From the NCBI GenBank assembly GCA_958298945.1, contig CATQJD010000135.1:625062-689061 (forward strand): DNA of 64,000 bases, read 5' to 3'. Positions 1-10,970 of the stretch are shown one piece after another. Below the pieces are notes generated by a model, which was not told the DNA's origin, made no database searches, and was given only the letters and a program-made list of their open reading frames with translations. A program made the position numbers and the translations under genes. Numbering within the stretch: the stretch's first letter is position 1; each line of letters opens with the position of its first letter. The DNA comes from Atherix ibis. Taxonomy: Eukaryota > Arthropoda > Insecta > Diptera > Athericidae.

Positions 1-880
1 CCGTCCTTACCGGTTGTCCTTCTGAGCACCGCTACTTCCTTTTCTGCCTCCATCGTTATGCCGCGCATGTTTTTTTCTTTCAGCTGCTGCACCAGTTCGG
101 CATTGTCTACCTCTACCGGTACGGCGTGGATGACGAGCTTTGGCCTCGCCCTCTTTGGTTCACTGGTTACCAAACCAGCCTTGGCCAAATCAGCTGATTC
201 GGCAACTCGGCGCAATTCACCACTGCTGCAAACCTCCACCGCAATACCCTCCTTCAACCACCGTACAGCACGGACGCGTACGTCCGCCAGCGACTTTCCC
301 ACCTGCAACACCCTCTTCTTGACCGCTTCCGCCGGCACGCCCGCTGCAAAGGCACCAGCTTCCTCGGCCTTGGAATAGGCCGTGGCACAATCCAAGGGGT
401 CGCCGGTACGACAGCTGGCGCAGTGGCGGGGACCACCACCCCCCCGCGGATCTGGTGAGTGCTGCGAGTGATAGTCGCAACAGCTGGAATACGCTGTGAC
501 GAAGAGGCCATCGTCACATTCTCCAGCCTGCCCGTCAGATAAGACAGCCTCTTCTCTAATACGGTGGCAGCGTCAGCAGCTTCCCCCACCAGTAGCAACA
601 CCGCGCTGACATCAATGGCTGTCACTGGCTGACCATTAGCCAGGCCGGCAACACCCTGTTGCACACTCTTAAGGGCGTCGTGCACTGAGGGCGCACTGCC
701 TGGCTTTTTGTGGTGCTTCGGCGCCTCAACCGTCGACATCACCTCTGCCACCTCAGCAGCAGCCTCCTTCACCTCCGCAGCAGCATCCTTCACGTCCGCA
801 GCGGTTTCTTTCGGCATTGGCGCTTTCATTTTCGCCAATGGCACTTCGTCGGCGGGCGCTTTCATTTTCGCCAATGGCAC
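1..880 (-). pseudogene. 5' part of non-LTR retrotransposon ORF1 (R1/Loa-like), broken, runs off left edge
   Basis: Read on the minus strand from an ATG at 880, this encodes an Ala/Lys-rich leader followed by a helical stretch (through VHDALKSVQQGV and VLEKRLSYLTGRLENV). After a frame change somewhere between about 450 and 380, a second segment runs to the window edge. It contains AVKKRVLQVGKSLADVRVRA and the motif KLVIHAVPVEVDNAELVQQL. That second part resembles the pre-zinc-knuckle region of nucleic-acid-binding ORF1 proteins in R1/Loa/TRAS-type LINEs (family knowledge). The zinc knuckles and ORF2 would lie left of position 1. The switch of frame indicates a broken copy. A 36-bp internal duplication near the start repeats the residues MKAPADEVPLAK. 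Assignment to the R1/Loa side rather than the Jockey side is inferred from the general look of the ORF1 and is not firm. Confidence 0.55.
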
Positions 881-1312
881 TCCGCCTCGGCTAAATCAAG
901 TGTCAGGCGCCTCGCTGTGATGATTGTTGCCGCTTGACCATCACAACCGCTTTTCGCATCTACTAGTGGAAAAGCACGCGACAATCGCACAAAGCGAAAA
1001 GAACGCAAAATCTGCAAAAAAACGCGAAATCTGCAAAAAAACGCGAAATCTGCACACCTGTTCGCGTAGAAAGAGCGGTTTCTTTCGGCATTGGCGCTTT
1101 CATTTTCGCCAATGGCACTCCGCCTCGGCTAAATCAAGCGTCAGGCGCCTCGCTGTGATGATGGTTGCCGCTTGACCATCACAACCGCTTTTCGCATCTA
1201 CTAGTGGAAAAGCACGCGACAATCGCACAAAGCGAAAAAAACGTTAAATCTGCGAAAAAACGCGAAATCTGCAAAAAAAACGCGAAATCTGCACACCTGT
1301 TCGCAGCAGATG
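801..1312 (-). repeat. Two tandem 5' monomers of the R1/Loa-like element (about 238 bp each)
   Basis: The block from GCGGTTTCTTTCGG at 801 recurs at 1075. Downstream landmarks such as ACAACCGCTT at 943 and 1181 are 238 bp apart. The first monomer is 36 bp longer because of an internal duplication. Each monomer carries the start of the ORF1 leader and ends in short AT-rich runs with several CGCGAAATCTGCA copies. Tandem 5' monomers are known in several LINE families, where they carry promoters; that role here is inference. Confidence 0.7.
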
Positions 1313-1325
1313 TTCAAAACAAATT

Positions 1326-1560
1326 TTCGCACAAGCAGAGTACCGCTATGCAGCCTCTGCTTATGGAAAATTAGCACAGGCCAAATTTATGACCTTGTTT
1401 ACAAAATATAATCAGTCTGGCCTTCTATTTGACTTTATTGTTCACACAATTTACACGTAAATGTCCGTATTCAGTTTATTATGTCTTCAGCACTTTTATT
1501 ACACACGAAAATTTCGCACAAGCAGAGTACCGCTATGCAGCGTCTGCTTATAGGAAATTA
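1326..1560. repeat. 187-bp direct tandem duplication
   Basis: The sequence beginning TTCGCACAAGCAGAGTACCG at 1326 recurs at 1513 with a few substitutions. Each copy contains GCTATGCAGC followed by TCTGCTTA. It could be further 5' sequence of the R1/Loa-like element to its left. No reading frame of note is associated with it. Confidence 0.6.
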
Positions 1561-2689
1561 ACACGTACCGAATTTACAACCTTGTTAACTCGAATTTGCC
1601 AGTCTATTTATAGACAGTTTATGGTCTTTCAGTTTATTGTCTATTTCAATTTCAATTCAATTTTATTCCTTTTCTACTGAATATTACCGCATAATGCAAT
1701 ATATTTATCAATATTTATTTTCGCTTCAATTTATTTTCAATGCTTTATTATAATAACTCGAAATTCCGGAGAAAAACGCAAACACGACCGCACTGTTCGA
1801 AATCTCAAACACGACTGATGAATACGACCAGTGAAAGTTTATTATTTAACGTGATTTTGTTGCCAATGCATTAGACCACGAGTCGCCTACGACTATAGGG
1901 ATCGAGATACGCTCAATCAACGCACCACCATTACTGGCAGTTAGCAGATAGAATCAGTTACAAGCTGACTCTCCACCTGCTGGTGGCGAGGACTATCTAA
2001 ACCTCTACTGTCATAAGCAGTGACAGTGCCCGAGATAAGTGTAATGCATTGCTACATTTGCCAGTTACCTCACACCTGCGATCCGAAGACCGTACCCGCG
2101 ACATGGGTATTAACCACAACCACCACGTTGCTGCCAAATGGCGCCTCACCTCGATCGGGCACAGTATATTCTACTGTGGGGCTCTGATGAATACGACCAA
2201 TAGGAAATTATAATCCAGCACGATTTGATCAAGACTTTGCCTTTCACTTAACTTTACCACTTTTTCCTCTATATATACTGCCTCGCCAACGCTTCCAATT
2301 CACTATCAACGAACAAACAAACTTATGTTCGTGAATTCCAATCAAAGAATGAAGCAGAAAAATGTTCAATCTCAATTCATTGCATAACCTTAAATTTAAA
2401 TTTATCTTCTAATACAATCTTAATACTATTTTCCCTTAAGAATAATTAATCCTAGCTCAACTATTTATCTTTATTATTCTTAGCTTTCTGCTATCACTGA
2501 ATTAATTCCTACTACTCGTATATACATAATATTTTAATTATCTTAATTTGACATTTTGAAAAATATGCTTACATCCTAAAACCTAACCTTAAAACTTACT
2601 TCTACTCTTATAAACTAAACATGCATTTTAACAATTATTATTAAAACTAATCTTAAAACTACAATGAAGTTTAAATCCAGCGACTACTG
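1561..2689. other. Unassigned AT-rich stretch with a GC-richer island
   Basis: No gene is recognised. A GC-richer island (about 1860-2180) is flanked by two copies of TGATGAATACGACCA, at about 1816 and 2186. Homology continues past the motif, with a later match around ACGATTTTG. The 2200-2690 part is AT-rich and could include the 3' UTR of the minus-strand element A that ends near 2690. No open reading frame here resembles a known protein. Confidence 0.4.
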
Positions 2690-4243
2690 CGTTTGACGTG
2701 TCCTCTTGATATCCTTCGGTGCTTCCGACCTCGTATGATGTAGTTGCTACCCTTCATATTGTCCCTTTAGCTTCTTCTTGTACATCTGGAGACGTTGCCG
2801 CAGAGCTTCTTCTGTGTCCTTTACTAGAAGTAACGATGACAGGTTCTTGTTGTTCCTCAAGGTCTTCAGTAAGTTGTCTTCAGTCAGTAGCCTAACTTCC
2901 CTTTTTTGATGATGGGCTAATAATTTCACCCATTTGTGCATTATCCCCATTTGTCATACTACAAATGGGGAAACGCCTACCTCCCGGTATAACCTGTTAT
3001 TAGGAATAAACTTTTTTGTATGTCTAGATCTTCCGAGCCCTGTGGCTTTTCGTAAGATCTTCCTTTTCAACCTGTCCAGTTCAGTTGCTACCGTTGGGGA
3101 AATAGATGACCAGATGGGGAAGCCGTAGCATAGTTGAAAATGAGTGTTAGCAATGTTATTCCTTCTTCTGGCAGCCTTTTCTTTACTAGACTGTGTATAC
3201 CATCCGGACCATTAGATTTTTTCCTAGATGCCCTCTCAATGTTGGATTTGATGTCGCTTTTTACAGGAACAAGTTCTCCTTGTTCCTGTATCAATTCGCG
3301 TTTGAATTCCTCTACGGTATCTTTCACGATCGGCTTATAACCGAAAATATTATGGCTGCCATATAGTTTAGAATAGTAATTTGCGAACATTTCGTAATTA
3401 TGTTATCTATTAAATTACAAGAAAGGTTATGATTTTTGAGAAGTCTTAGTCTTTCTTTAAGGTCTTTCTTAAACTTTTTCCAGTTCGTGTCTTTAAAAGA
3501 TCTAAAGATTTTCATTGATTTTAGATTGGGTCGTTGCCTTATAAAAGAAATTCTATTCCGAAGCTTCAAATGTGGGTTGGTCTGGTACGATAATATTGCC
3601 GCAGAATTTATTACGAGAGCTTTGTAGTTAAGGTTGTTTTTAATGTTTCCCCTTTGCAGATTCCATGCATTAAAATCCCCTCCTGTAATGAAGTGATCAA
3701 ATGTGTTGCACTTCTTTAAGAACTCCGCTGTTTGCTTGCGGTATGTTATGCCTACATAATGTGCAAAATACGTTGATACGATTAATAACTCCAAACGTTT
3801 GACAATTCAAGCAGTACGGTTTGGTTTCCGAACTGTACGGAATTCTCTCTTACTTTCCCTGATCATGCTGTTTGTCGCACTTCACACATCTAAAGTGCAA
3901 GGCATAATTTCTTGCGACGTGGCCGTATCTTTGACATCTGTGACACTGGATTGTTATCCTCTTCAAACCCTCCCATGTAACCTTCTGCCTAAGCAGGAAC
4001 TAGCATTCCCAGACTTTACCAATTTTGAATTCGGGTGGAAATTTTACCACGAAAAGCATAAGCTTATAGCCCTTCTCCCTTGAAATAGGGGTTCGAAATC
4101 TTTTTGCTTACAACCTTTCTATTTTTGTCTCCCTACTGAGGGCTTCCTCCACTTCTTTTTCTTCAAATGAAGGGTGTATTCCCCTGAGCATTAAGCTCAT
4201 ACCCATTTCACTCCTTGGAGTGTATGTGTGGGATTCTACAACC
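2690..4243 (-). mobile_element. Element A, copy 0: degenerate Jockey-like LINE with internal deletion
   Basis: Read on the minus strand from about 4243, it starts in ORF1 with zinc-knuckle residues (CHRCQRYGH and FRCVKCDKQH) interrupted by a stop. An endonuclease segment with the GGDFNAWN motif follows (about 3680-3660). Next come the reverse-transcriptase entry region (KSNGPDGIHSLVKKRLPEEG, about 3220-3160) and then directly the C-terminal part of ORF2 (GFPIWSSISP... near 3128, ending at 2747). The catalytic core of the reverse transcriptase is missing, so there is an internal deletion at about 3130. The 5' end lies inside ORF1, as expected of a 5'-truncated LINE. It sits upstream of the H2B pseudogene, in opposite orientation. 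Confidence 0.8.
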
Positions 4244-4249
4244 AGGTGA

Positions 4250-4473
4250 TGCTGAAAAAGTTATTTGCGCTCGTATTTATACATTCAAAAAAGTGACGCT
4301 ATACTATTTTAGAGAGGGATGATAACATTTATATAACAAGCATGTGTAAAGTGAATATAAACGGAGTCATTTTTCGTTTTAAGGCATATTTCAATTTTGA
4401 CTCTTCTAGTGTTCAATTTGAGCTGATTCAATTGTCGTTAATTTTTGAGTGAACTTAAAGTTATTTTGACATC
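4250..4473 (+). promoter_or_regulatory. Probable H2B promoter and 5' leader, present only in this copy
   Basis: This AT-rich stretch immediately precedes the H2B pseudogene. It contains TATATAA at 4330-4336, and GAATATAAACGG followed by GAGTCATTT, which could act as TATA and initiator. The two other H2B copies lack this segment because element A abuts the coding region there. Promoter function is inferred from position and composition only. Confidence 0.4.
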
Positions 4474-4845
<372 letters not shown>

Positions 4846-4895
4846 GCAATTCACGACTAATTATAATCATTTAAAATACGAGTACATACGAAAAT

Positions 4896-4911
4896 GGCCA
4901 TTTTCAGGGCC
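4896..4911 (+). terminator. Histone mRNA 3' stem-loop (H2B copy 0)
   Basis: GGCCATTTTCAGGGCC has the 6-bp stem and 4-nt loop layout of replication-dependent histone mRNA 3' ends. One stem pair is an A/G mismatch. It lies 51 bp after the H2B stop. All three H2B copies share the mismatch. Confidence 0.75.
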
Positions 4912-4977
4912 GACAAAATAACTAAACATGGAGCAAAAATTAAATTATTTTTTTCGATATTTTAGAAATAATTTGTC

Positions 4978-5884
4978 AACGAACTGAGCCATTATAATTA
5001 TATTATACACCAGAAAATTAAATGGAAAAACCTATATTCCCAAGGTCCCGTGCAGTGTAAAAATTGTCAAAAATATGGACATATAGCGAAGAATTCCTTC
5101 ATGCATTACAGGTGTGTGAATATGCGGAACATCACGGTCCACTAAAATGCAAGCGTTCTAAGTTGGACGACGATAATTCGAAGCTTTCTGCACTAAAGCC
5201 CGCGAGATTTACAAAAAAAAAAAATTGAGGAGCAAAATACATCAAATACAAAAAAGCTAAGCAGACAGCGGATAGAAGGAGATTTATACTCGAGTCAGTC
5301 AACAGAAAGGATACGCCAAATAAATTGTTTGCGGATATGGTGAGGAGACAGCAGTCTATCTCTGCGAATACAACAGTTCCACCCAGTGCATGTGGAAGTT
5401 TCTTTAATGAACACACACATCCTTTCGGATGCAGCCTACCAGCATTGATGAAAAAAATTTCACAATTTATACCGTCATTCAATGCGATTGATAATATTCA
5501 CGAGAAGCAGACTGCTTATTTGGAATTTGTGATGGAACTATGCAAATAAGATGCTATTGTTTGACGTTACTACTAAAATATCTTCTTGCTACAAAGGTAA
5601 GTATATTTATAATCAGATTATTTTTAATTTTTAGTGATAAAAATAAATAATAAAAATCTAAGATGTATTGCCCTTAACGCCTGCTCTTTAGTGGGCCACC
5701 ATAAACGTATAAAATTATTAGACTTTATCGAGGAAAATAGCATTGATTAGTTATGTCTATCCTTAAGTTTAGTTTCATTTTTGATTAATGAAATTAAACT
5801 TAAGGATAGACATAACTTTAGAATAAATAATTATAATATTATTAGAAACGACGCAGTAACTGGTAGTTGTTGTTATCTCGAATC
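4978..5884 (+). mobile_element. Element D, left part: 5'-truncated Jockey-like LINE (ORF1 C-terminus and start of ORF2)
   Basis: Histone spacer homology stops near 4977. The plus strand then reads ORF1 residues aligned with those of full-length element B (HQKIKWKNLYSQGPVQCKNC against HQSIRWEKLRRSGPLQCHRC). The first zinc knuckle has lost its fourth cysteine (CKNCQKYGHIAKNS). ORF1 ends with MKKISQFIPSF...AYLEFVMELCK (5325-5549), matching the C-terminus of element B. ORF2 then opens with IALNACSLVGHHKRIKLLDF (about 5670) and continues into endonuclease residues RHNFRINNYNIIRNDAV before element C interrupts at 5897. Frameshifts and an inverted duplication at 5749-5817 show it is dead. The rest of the same element resumes at 10124. 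Confidence 0.8.
5749..5817. repeat. Near-perfect 30-bp inverted repeat inside element D
   Basis: The arms at 5749-5778 and 5788-5817 are reverse complements with one mismatch and a 9-nt loop. The right arm is genuine endonuclease coding sequence (NEIKLKDRHN). The left arm replaces the coding sequence expected there, so it looks like an inverted copy of the right arm. Confidence 0.85.
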
Positions 5885-5896
5885 ATTTCAGTTTTG
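5885..5896 (+). repeat. Left target-site duplication of element C
   Basis: ATTTCAGTTTTG here is repeated at 10112-10123, directly after the poly(A) tail of element C. The two copies bracket an insertion into element D. Confidence 0.85.
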
Positions 5897-6407
5897 AGTC
5901 TGGTCCACACTGCGTACCAGTGCGGACGTACTTATTTCTCTACGTATAGCGATCGATAAAAACCTAAACAGTTCGGGTGCAAAAATATATTAAAATAAGA
6001 GTGAAATAAAATAAGTACAAAAGTGAAATAATTCACTTTTGTATTATTTAATATAATACAAAATATATTATATACGTACAGACAATTTTCAATTAAAAAA
6101 TTCTTTTAATACGTACAGACAATTTTCAATAAAAAAATTTATATTGCTTAGAACACAAACGGAAGAGTTCATTTTATCGAGTTCCGAGTTTATTTCGTTT
6201 TTGTGTTCCTTGTAACTGTAATAGCTAGCACTGCTAGGCAAGTCATGCTATCTGCTACCGACACCGAAGCAGACACTGAGTCAGTGTCAGATTTCCGGCG
6301 GCCACTCGGCACGCCAAAAAGAAAACAAACAAAGAGTCCATCTGGATCGAACAAAGAGTCCATTTGGAACAACTAGCACCGCCAATCGGTTTCAAATACT
6401 GGCAAGT

Positions 6408-7196
6408 ATGGATATCGAGCCAGAGCGAATCAGTTCACTAAATGAAACCGTGAAGCCACCGCCAATCTTTATTAAAAACATTGTAAATTTTGTTGAGATT
6501 AGCCGTGCTATTAACAACAGAATTAGTCCTGATGCATTCATTTGCAATGCTCATAATAAAGGCCTTGCAATTCAAGCGAATAGTGGGATGGCCTACCGAA
6601 GTATTGTCCAATACTTGGACGAAATTAAGGCGGACTTTCACAAATTAAGACAAGCGGCTAACCACAAAACCATTTTTGATCTGGAAATGCTTGTCTATAC
6701 AAGAATCAAAGTGGAGGAGCCTTATCCCAGTAAGGGCATAGTTCAATGCCACAGATGTCAACAGTACGGGCACACCAAATCATACTGTCGGCACAAGCCA
6801 AAATGCGTAAAATGTGCAGGGGAACACTTGACCACAAAATGTATTAAAACGTGAGACAATCCAGCAAGGTGTGTACATTGTGCTGGAAGCCACCCGGCAA
6901 ACTACAAAGGCTGCTCCACATATAAAATGCTGCAGACAAAAATACGCCCAAATAATAATACATCCACAAATAAGACGGGAATAACATCATTGCCAGTGCG
7001 ACGAAACCTGATATTTGCTGAGATTGCATCTGGGCAGAAACAACATCAACAGCAGCAACAACAACCTCAACAACAAAACCATCCACATCAACCTCCTCAT
7101 CTACAACAACAGCAACCACAACATCAGCAGCAGCACCAACAACAGCGCCAGCAACATCACCAACACCAGGAACAGCAGCAACAACAACAACAGTAG
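6408..7196 (+). pseudogene. Element C ORF1 (gag-like), in-frame TGA at 6852-6854
   Basis: Starts MDIEPERISSLNETVKPPPI. It carries zinc knuckles CHRCQQYGHTKSYC and CVKCAGEHLTTKC (about residues 114-147), then a TGA. The same frame continues with a third knuckle, CVHCAGSHPANYKGC, and a Gln/His-rich tail (about 7040-7190) ending at TAG. ORF1 proteins of Jockey-type LINEs bind their own RNA and help form the retrotransposition particle. The TGA lies between the second and third knuckles and is shared with the second copy. Here the tail ends early at a TAG that reads as a sense codon in copy 2. Confidence 0.8.
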
Positions 7197-7370
7197 AAAA
7201 ATGGTAGTTATGTTCCTATTCCTCCCCCATTATCCTCCTCCTCAGACCTAACAACACTTCTTTCTACAATAACTAACAAATTAATTCATGAAATTACTCT
7301 TCTTCTCACTCTTCTGTTAACTGCTTTAACAACCGCCATTTCCTCACTAACAAGCAATATGAATAAATAA

Positions 7371-9983
7371 ATGTTCTCGTCAACCGATAAATCCCTATCC
7401 ATCCTTCTCTGGAGTGCTAACGGACTGACTTTACACCCACAAGAACTAGATATTCTCTTACACAACAAACGCATAGACGTTGCACTGATTACAGAAACTC
7501 ACTTTACGTCCAGGTCGTTTTTTGCTATACTTGACTATAAAACATACAGAACTGACCATCCAGACAACACAGCACACGGTGGAACTGCCATCCTTATTAG
7601 AAATTCCTTAAATCATTCCTTCCACTCACAAACTGCCACCGAATCCCTTCAGTCAATAGTTATTACTCTTCAATGTAAATCCTTCACCTTTAACGTTGCA
7701 TCTGTTTATTGTCCTCCAAATAAAAAATTAACTCCCATACAATTTGATTCCTTCTTTAAATCAATTGGAAAATCCTTCACCGCGGGAGGATATTATAATG
7801 CCAAGCCCTTCCCGATATTCTAGACTACTAGTGCCAGAAACCTTCCCGATATTCTAGACTATTTCATAACCACACCCATACATTCCATTAATACTTCCAT
7901 AGATACACGCCTTGACCTGAATTCCGACCATTCCCCTGTTCTCCTAACACTAGAAACTTCTCCTTCCTTAAAATCCTATCCTGCCAAACTTGTAAATGGG
8001 AAAGTTGATTGGGACATTTTGAGACAGAACTTAGACCAACAGATTCATTTACAACAAAGCCTTAAGAACGTCCAAGAAATAGACGATGCCGTAAACGACT
8101 TGACTGTTTGCATACAGAACTCAATCACTAATGTCCACAGAACTCATAACAAACCAACCATACGAGAACAGGACTATAATCTTCCGTAAAAAATTCGCAG
8201 CTTGATAAGCGAGAAACGTCGAGCCAGGGCCCAGTGGCAACGTTCAAGAATGCCAAATGAGAAGAAAAAACTGAACCAACTACAACGAGAACTGAAAGAA
8301 GAAATAATTAATTATAATAACGAACGATTTACTGAATACACAGAGTCACTAACAACTAATAAGTCGCTCTGGACAGCTACCCGACGAATTCTCAAATACA
8401 AAACAGCTACACACCCGCTCCGGAATACCGACGGAACCTGGGCAAAACCGGATAAACAGAAAGCCGACATCTTCGACAAACACTTAGAAAACATCTTTAA
8501 ACCTCACGGAGATGTCCAAGACATTCTGCATGACGAACAAATATTCCGACAAATATCAACTTAGTTGCCCATAAGTCCACCTCCTAAGTTTTTCAGTCCT
8601 TCCGAAGTTAAATTAACAATAAAACACCTTTCCAATAAAAAAGCCCCAGGATGTGACCTAATAACGTCAGAAATCCTGAAACAAATTTCCAAAAAAACCA
8701 TTGTCCTTATAACCTATATTTATAATAGTATCCTCCGCACACCATTTTTTTCTTCCCTGTGGAAGTTTTGCATAATTAAGATGATCCCAAAACCCAATAA
8801 GCCCAAAAATCTTCCTACCTCATATAGACCTATAAGCCTCCTTCCCATGTTATCAAAAATCCTAGAAAAATTAATCCTAAAACGCCTTTATCCCATTTTT
8901 GAAACCGAGGGTGTCATACCTCAACATCAGTTTGGATTTCGACCTGAGCATTCCACTATCCAGCAGTGTCATCGCGAAGTCGACTATATAGCGTGTTCGC
9001 TAGAGCGAAAGGAATACTGCCCAGGCGTGTTTCTTGACATTTCGCATGCTTTCGACCGTTTATGGCACCCTGGATTGCTTTGGAAGTTGCAGCGAGTCCT
9101 ACCCTCGGGTTATTTCCACATCCTTAAATCTTATCTCTCAGACCGATATTTTCAGGTAGCTGAAAATATGGAGTACTCTGACATTTATCCAATTTCCGCC
9201 GGTGTCCCTCAAGGAAGTATCCTAGGTCCTATCCTATATAAAATTTATACCCATGACATTCCTTGCCACAACAACATCCTCACCGCAACATATGCTGACG
9301 ATACAGCCATCCTGACACATCACAAAGATCCTTCCACAGCCATTAGTATCCTACAGAACCGTATCCACTCCTTAGAAACTTAGTTCAAAAGGTGGAGAGT
9401 GAAGGTAAATGAGCAAAAACTGCTCATGTAACTTTCACACTCTGCCGAGAACAAATTCCCGACATAACCCTACACGGCAGTATTATTCCACACAAAAATA
9501 GCGTACGTTACCTTTGACTTATATTCGACAAATGGTTAACCTGGAACCTTCATACGAAAACTAAAAGACGTGAACTTAACGGACGATACAAACAATTATT
9601 ACGTCTCCTAGACAGTAAATCAAAACTTACAACAACAAGTAAACTATTACTATACAAAACGGTTCTGAAACCAATATGGATATATGGTCTAGAACTTTGG
9701 GGTTCGACTAAGCATTCCAACTCCCTTCCAATCCAATCCCTACAATCCCGAATCCTTCGTAAAATTGTCAATGCCCCCTTTTAAGTGCGAAACACTGTTA
9801 TCCAGCGTGACCTAAATGTTCCATTTGTTCGTAAACTATGCATCTCCCGATATAAAAAATTCCATTCGCATCTATCCTTCCACCCTAATCCTTTAGGAAG
9901 GGAACTTTTCACTCCCACCCTTCCATTATACACCCATCGACGTTTAAAACGGCGATGGCCGAAAGATTCTCTAAAATTATAAA
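7371..9983 (+). pseudogene. Element C ORF2: endonuclease plus reverse transcriptase, broken
   Basis: Begins MFSSTDKSLSILLWSANGLT. The N-terminal APE-type endonuclease (VALITETHFTSRSF, then SVYCPPNKKLTPIQF) breaks near 7800. There GGDFNA-type residues read GGYYNAKP, a deletion occurs, and a 21-bp stretch is duplicated at about 7807 and 7839. The remaining endonuclease includes LNSDHSPVLLTL (about 7920). The reverse transcriptase follows, with KKAPGCDLITSEIL (8638), RPISLLPMLSKILEKLI (8830), FLDISHAFDRLWHPGL (about 9030), AGVPQGSILGP (about 9200) and the catalytic YADD at 9291-9302. Stops interrupt near 8188, 8562, 9380 and 9430. A C-terminal domain (LLLYKTVLKPIWIYGLELWG) reaches about 9780, followed by basic residues to 9980. 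The motif order is standard for Jockey-clade ORF2. Confidence 0.85.
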
Positions 9984-10111
9984 ATAAAATTACCCTGTTG
10001 TAGAGGTAACATCGATGGGTGTTTTCCTCCACATGTCTTCATGTCCTTGTATATTCCCGTAAAAAATCTGCTTGTTACTAGCATAAGTAGTTGAAGATAC
10101 TAAAAAAAAAA

Positions 10112-10123
10112 ATTTCAGTTTTG
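10112..10123 (+). repeat. Right target-site duplication of element C
   Basis: ATTTCAGTTTTG, identical to 5885-5896, follows the poly(A) tail. Element D coding sequence resumes directly after it. Confidence 0.85.
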
Positions 10124-10805
10124 TAAAAATAAATGATTTTTGCTCGGATAATATCTCGACCACTAGCAGAACAATCCAACTATTAGTTAACGATTCTCTT
10201 TCAAACATAGTAATTATAGCTTCCTACATTGGAAGTAATACTCCTGCTAATGATACCAGGAAGTTTATAAAATATTTAAATGATATTAGCTTATCGTGTG
10301 ATGGATTATTAGTTAAAGGTGACTACAATGCGCGCCACGAACTTTGGAGTGACTCCAAGAATAACCTTAATAGTATTTTAATAGCAAATTGGCTTGACGA
10401 AAGCATACCACACAATAATCTGCAGGTGGCATATCCTCCGGAACCAACAAGGCCGCAAAGTCGCTCAATAATTGATTTTTTCATAATCAAACTTTATGGA
10501 ATGAAATTCGTTAATCGTCCTCACATTAACTATTCACCCCAATCGCTATCCCATTCACATAACCATTAACATTCGGAATCATATAAATCTGCTATCAACT
10601 ACTCGCATGTAGAACTACAACTATAAGAACATCAACTGGATACAATTCAAAAAACGTCTAGAGAAAGAGCTAAATAAAATACATATTTCTGACACAGTTA
10701 ACTATACTAACTATTAGATTGATAAATTAATTCAAATATTTGTTCAACGCATTAAAAGTTGTCTTGTAAGAAACACCAAAGAGTGACGCCTCTTCACGCA
10801 CACAT
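10124..10805 (+). mobile_element. Element D, right part: endonuclease fragment
   Basis: Continues the ORF2 endonuclease interrupted by element C: NIVIIASYIGSNTPANDTRK, the catalytic-site motif VKGDYNARHELWSD (canonically GDFNARH), then AYPPEPTRPQSRSIIDFFII. A stop follows at about 10568. The next segment, YKNINWIQFKKRLEKELNKI (about 10620), matches the post-endonuclease linker of element B. No reverse-transcriptase part is present. Homology ends close to 10800, just before the H4 5' flank. The duplicate copy at 21015-21532 is split here by full-length element B, so positions 10619-10630 represent the empty target site. Confidence 0.8.
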
Positions 10806-10970
10806 TTAACAATTTCCTATTATGTGTATGAAGTGTCCGGGTTGCTAAATTTGGATAGGAATGATAGAGAAAATCTGTTTAAACCAGGTCAAACATTTTT
10901 GGGCATCATAACAATATTGAATTTTCTTATATTACTTGTAGTAAATTTTGTAGACGTAAATTTAAAAAAA

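Larger units (their letters stand above)
5897..10111 (+). mobile_element. Element C, copy 1: near full-length Jockey-like LINE, nested in element D
   Basis: This is a 4.2-kb insertion bounded by a 12-bp duplication. It comprises a 5' UTR (5897-6407), ORF1 with zinc knuckles and a Gln/His tract (6408-7196), ORF2 with endonuclease and reverse transcriptase (7371 to about 9983), and a 3' UTR ending in a poly(A) run at about 10103-10111. The length and two-ORF layout match the Jockey clade. The 5' UTR has an 11-bp perfect hairpin (6016-6043) and a direct repeat of TACGTACAGACAATTTTCAA near 6074 and 6111. Several stop codons and deletions make this copy inactive. A shorter copy lies at 18566-21012. 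Confidence 0.88.

Noticed and set aside
7015..7251. Asn/Ser-rich ORF overlapping the Gln/His tract
   Set aside because: It is an out-of-frame shadow of the CAA/CAG repeats of element C ORF1.
10824..10970. N-terminal extension of H4 starting MYEVSGLL
   Set aside because: This is untranslated 5' flank in frame with H4 by chance; the copy at 26904 has a 39-bp duplication in it, and H4 begins at its own ATG.
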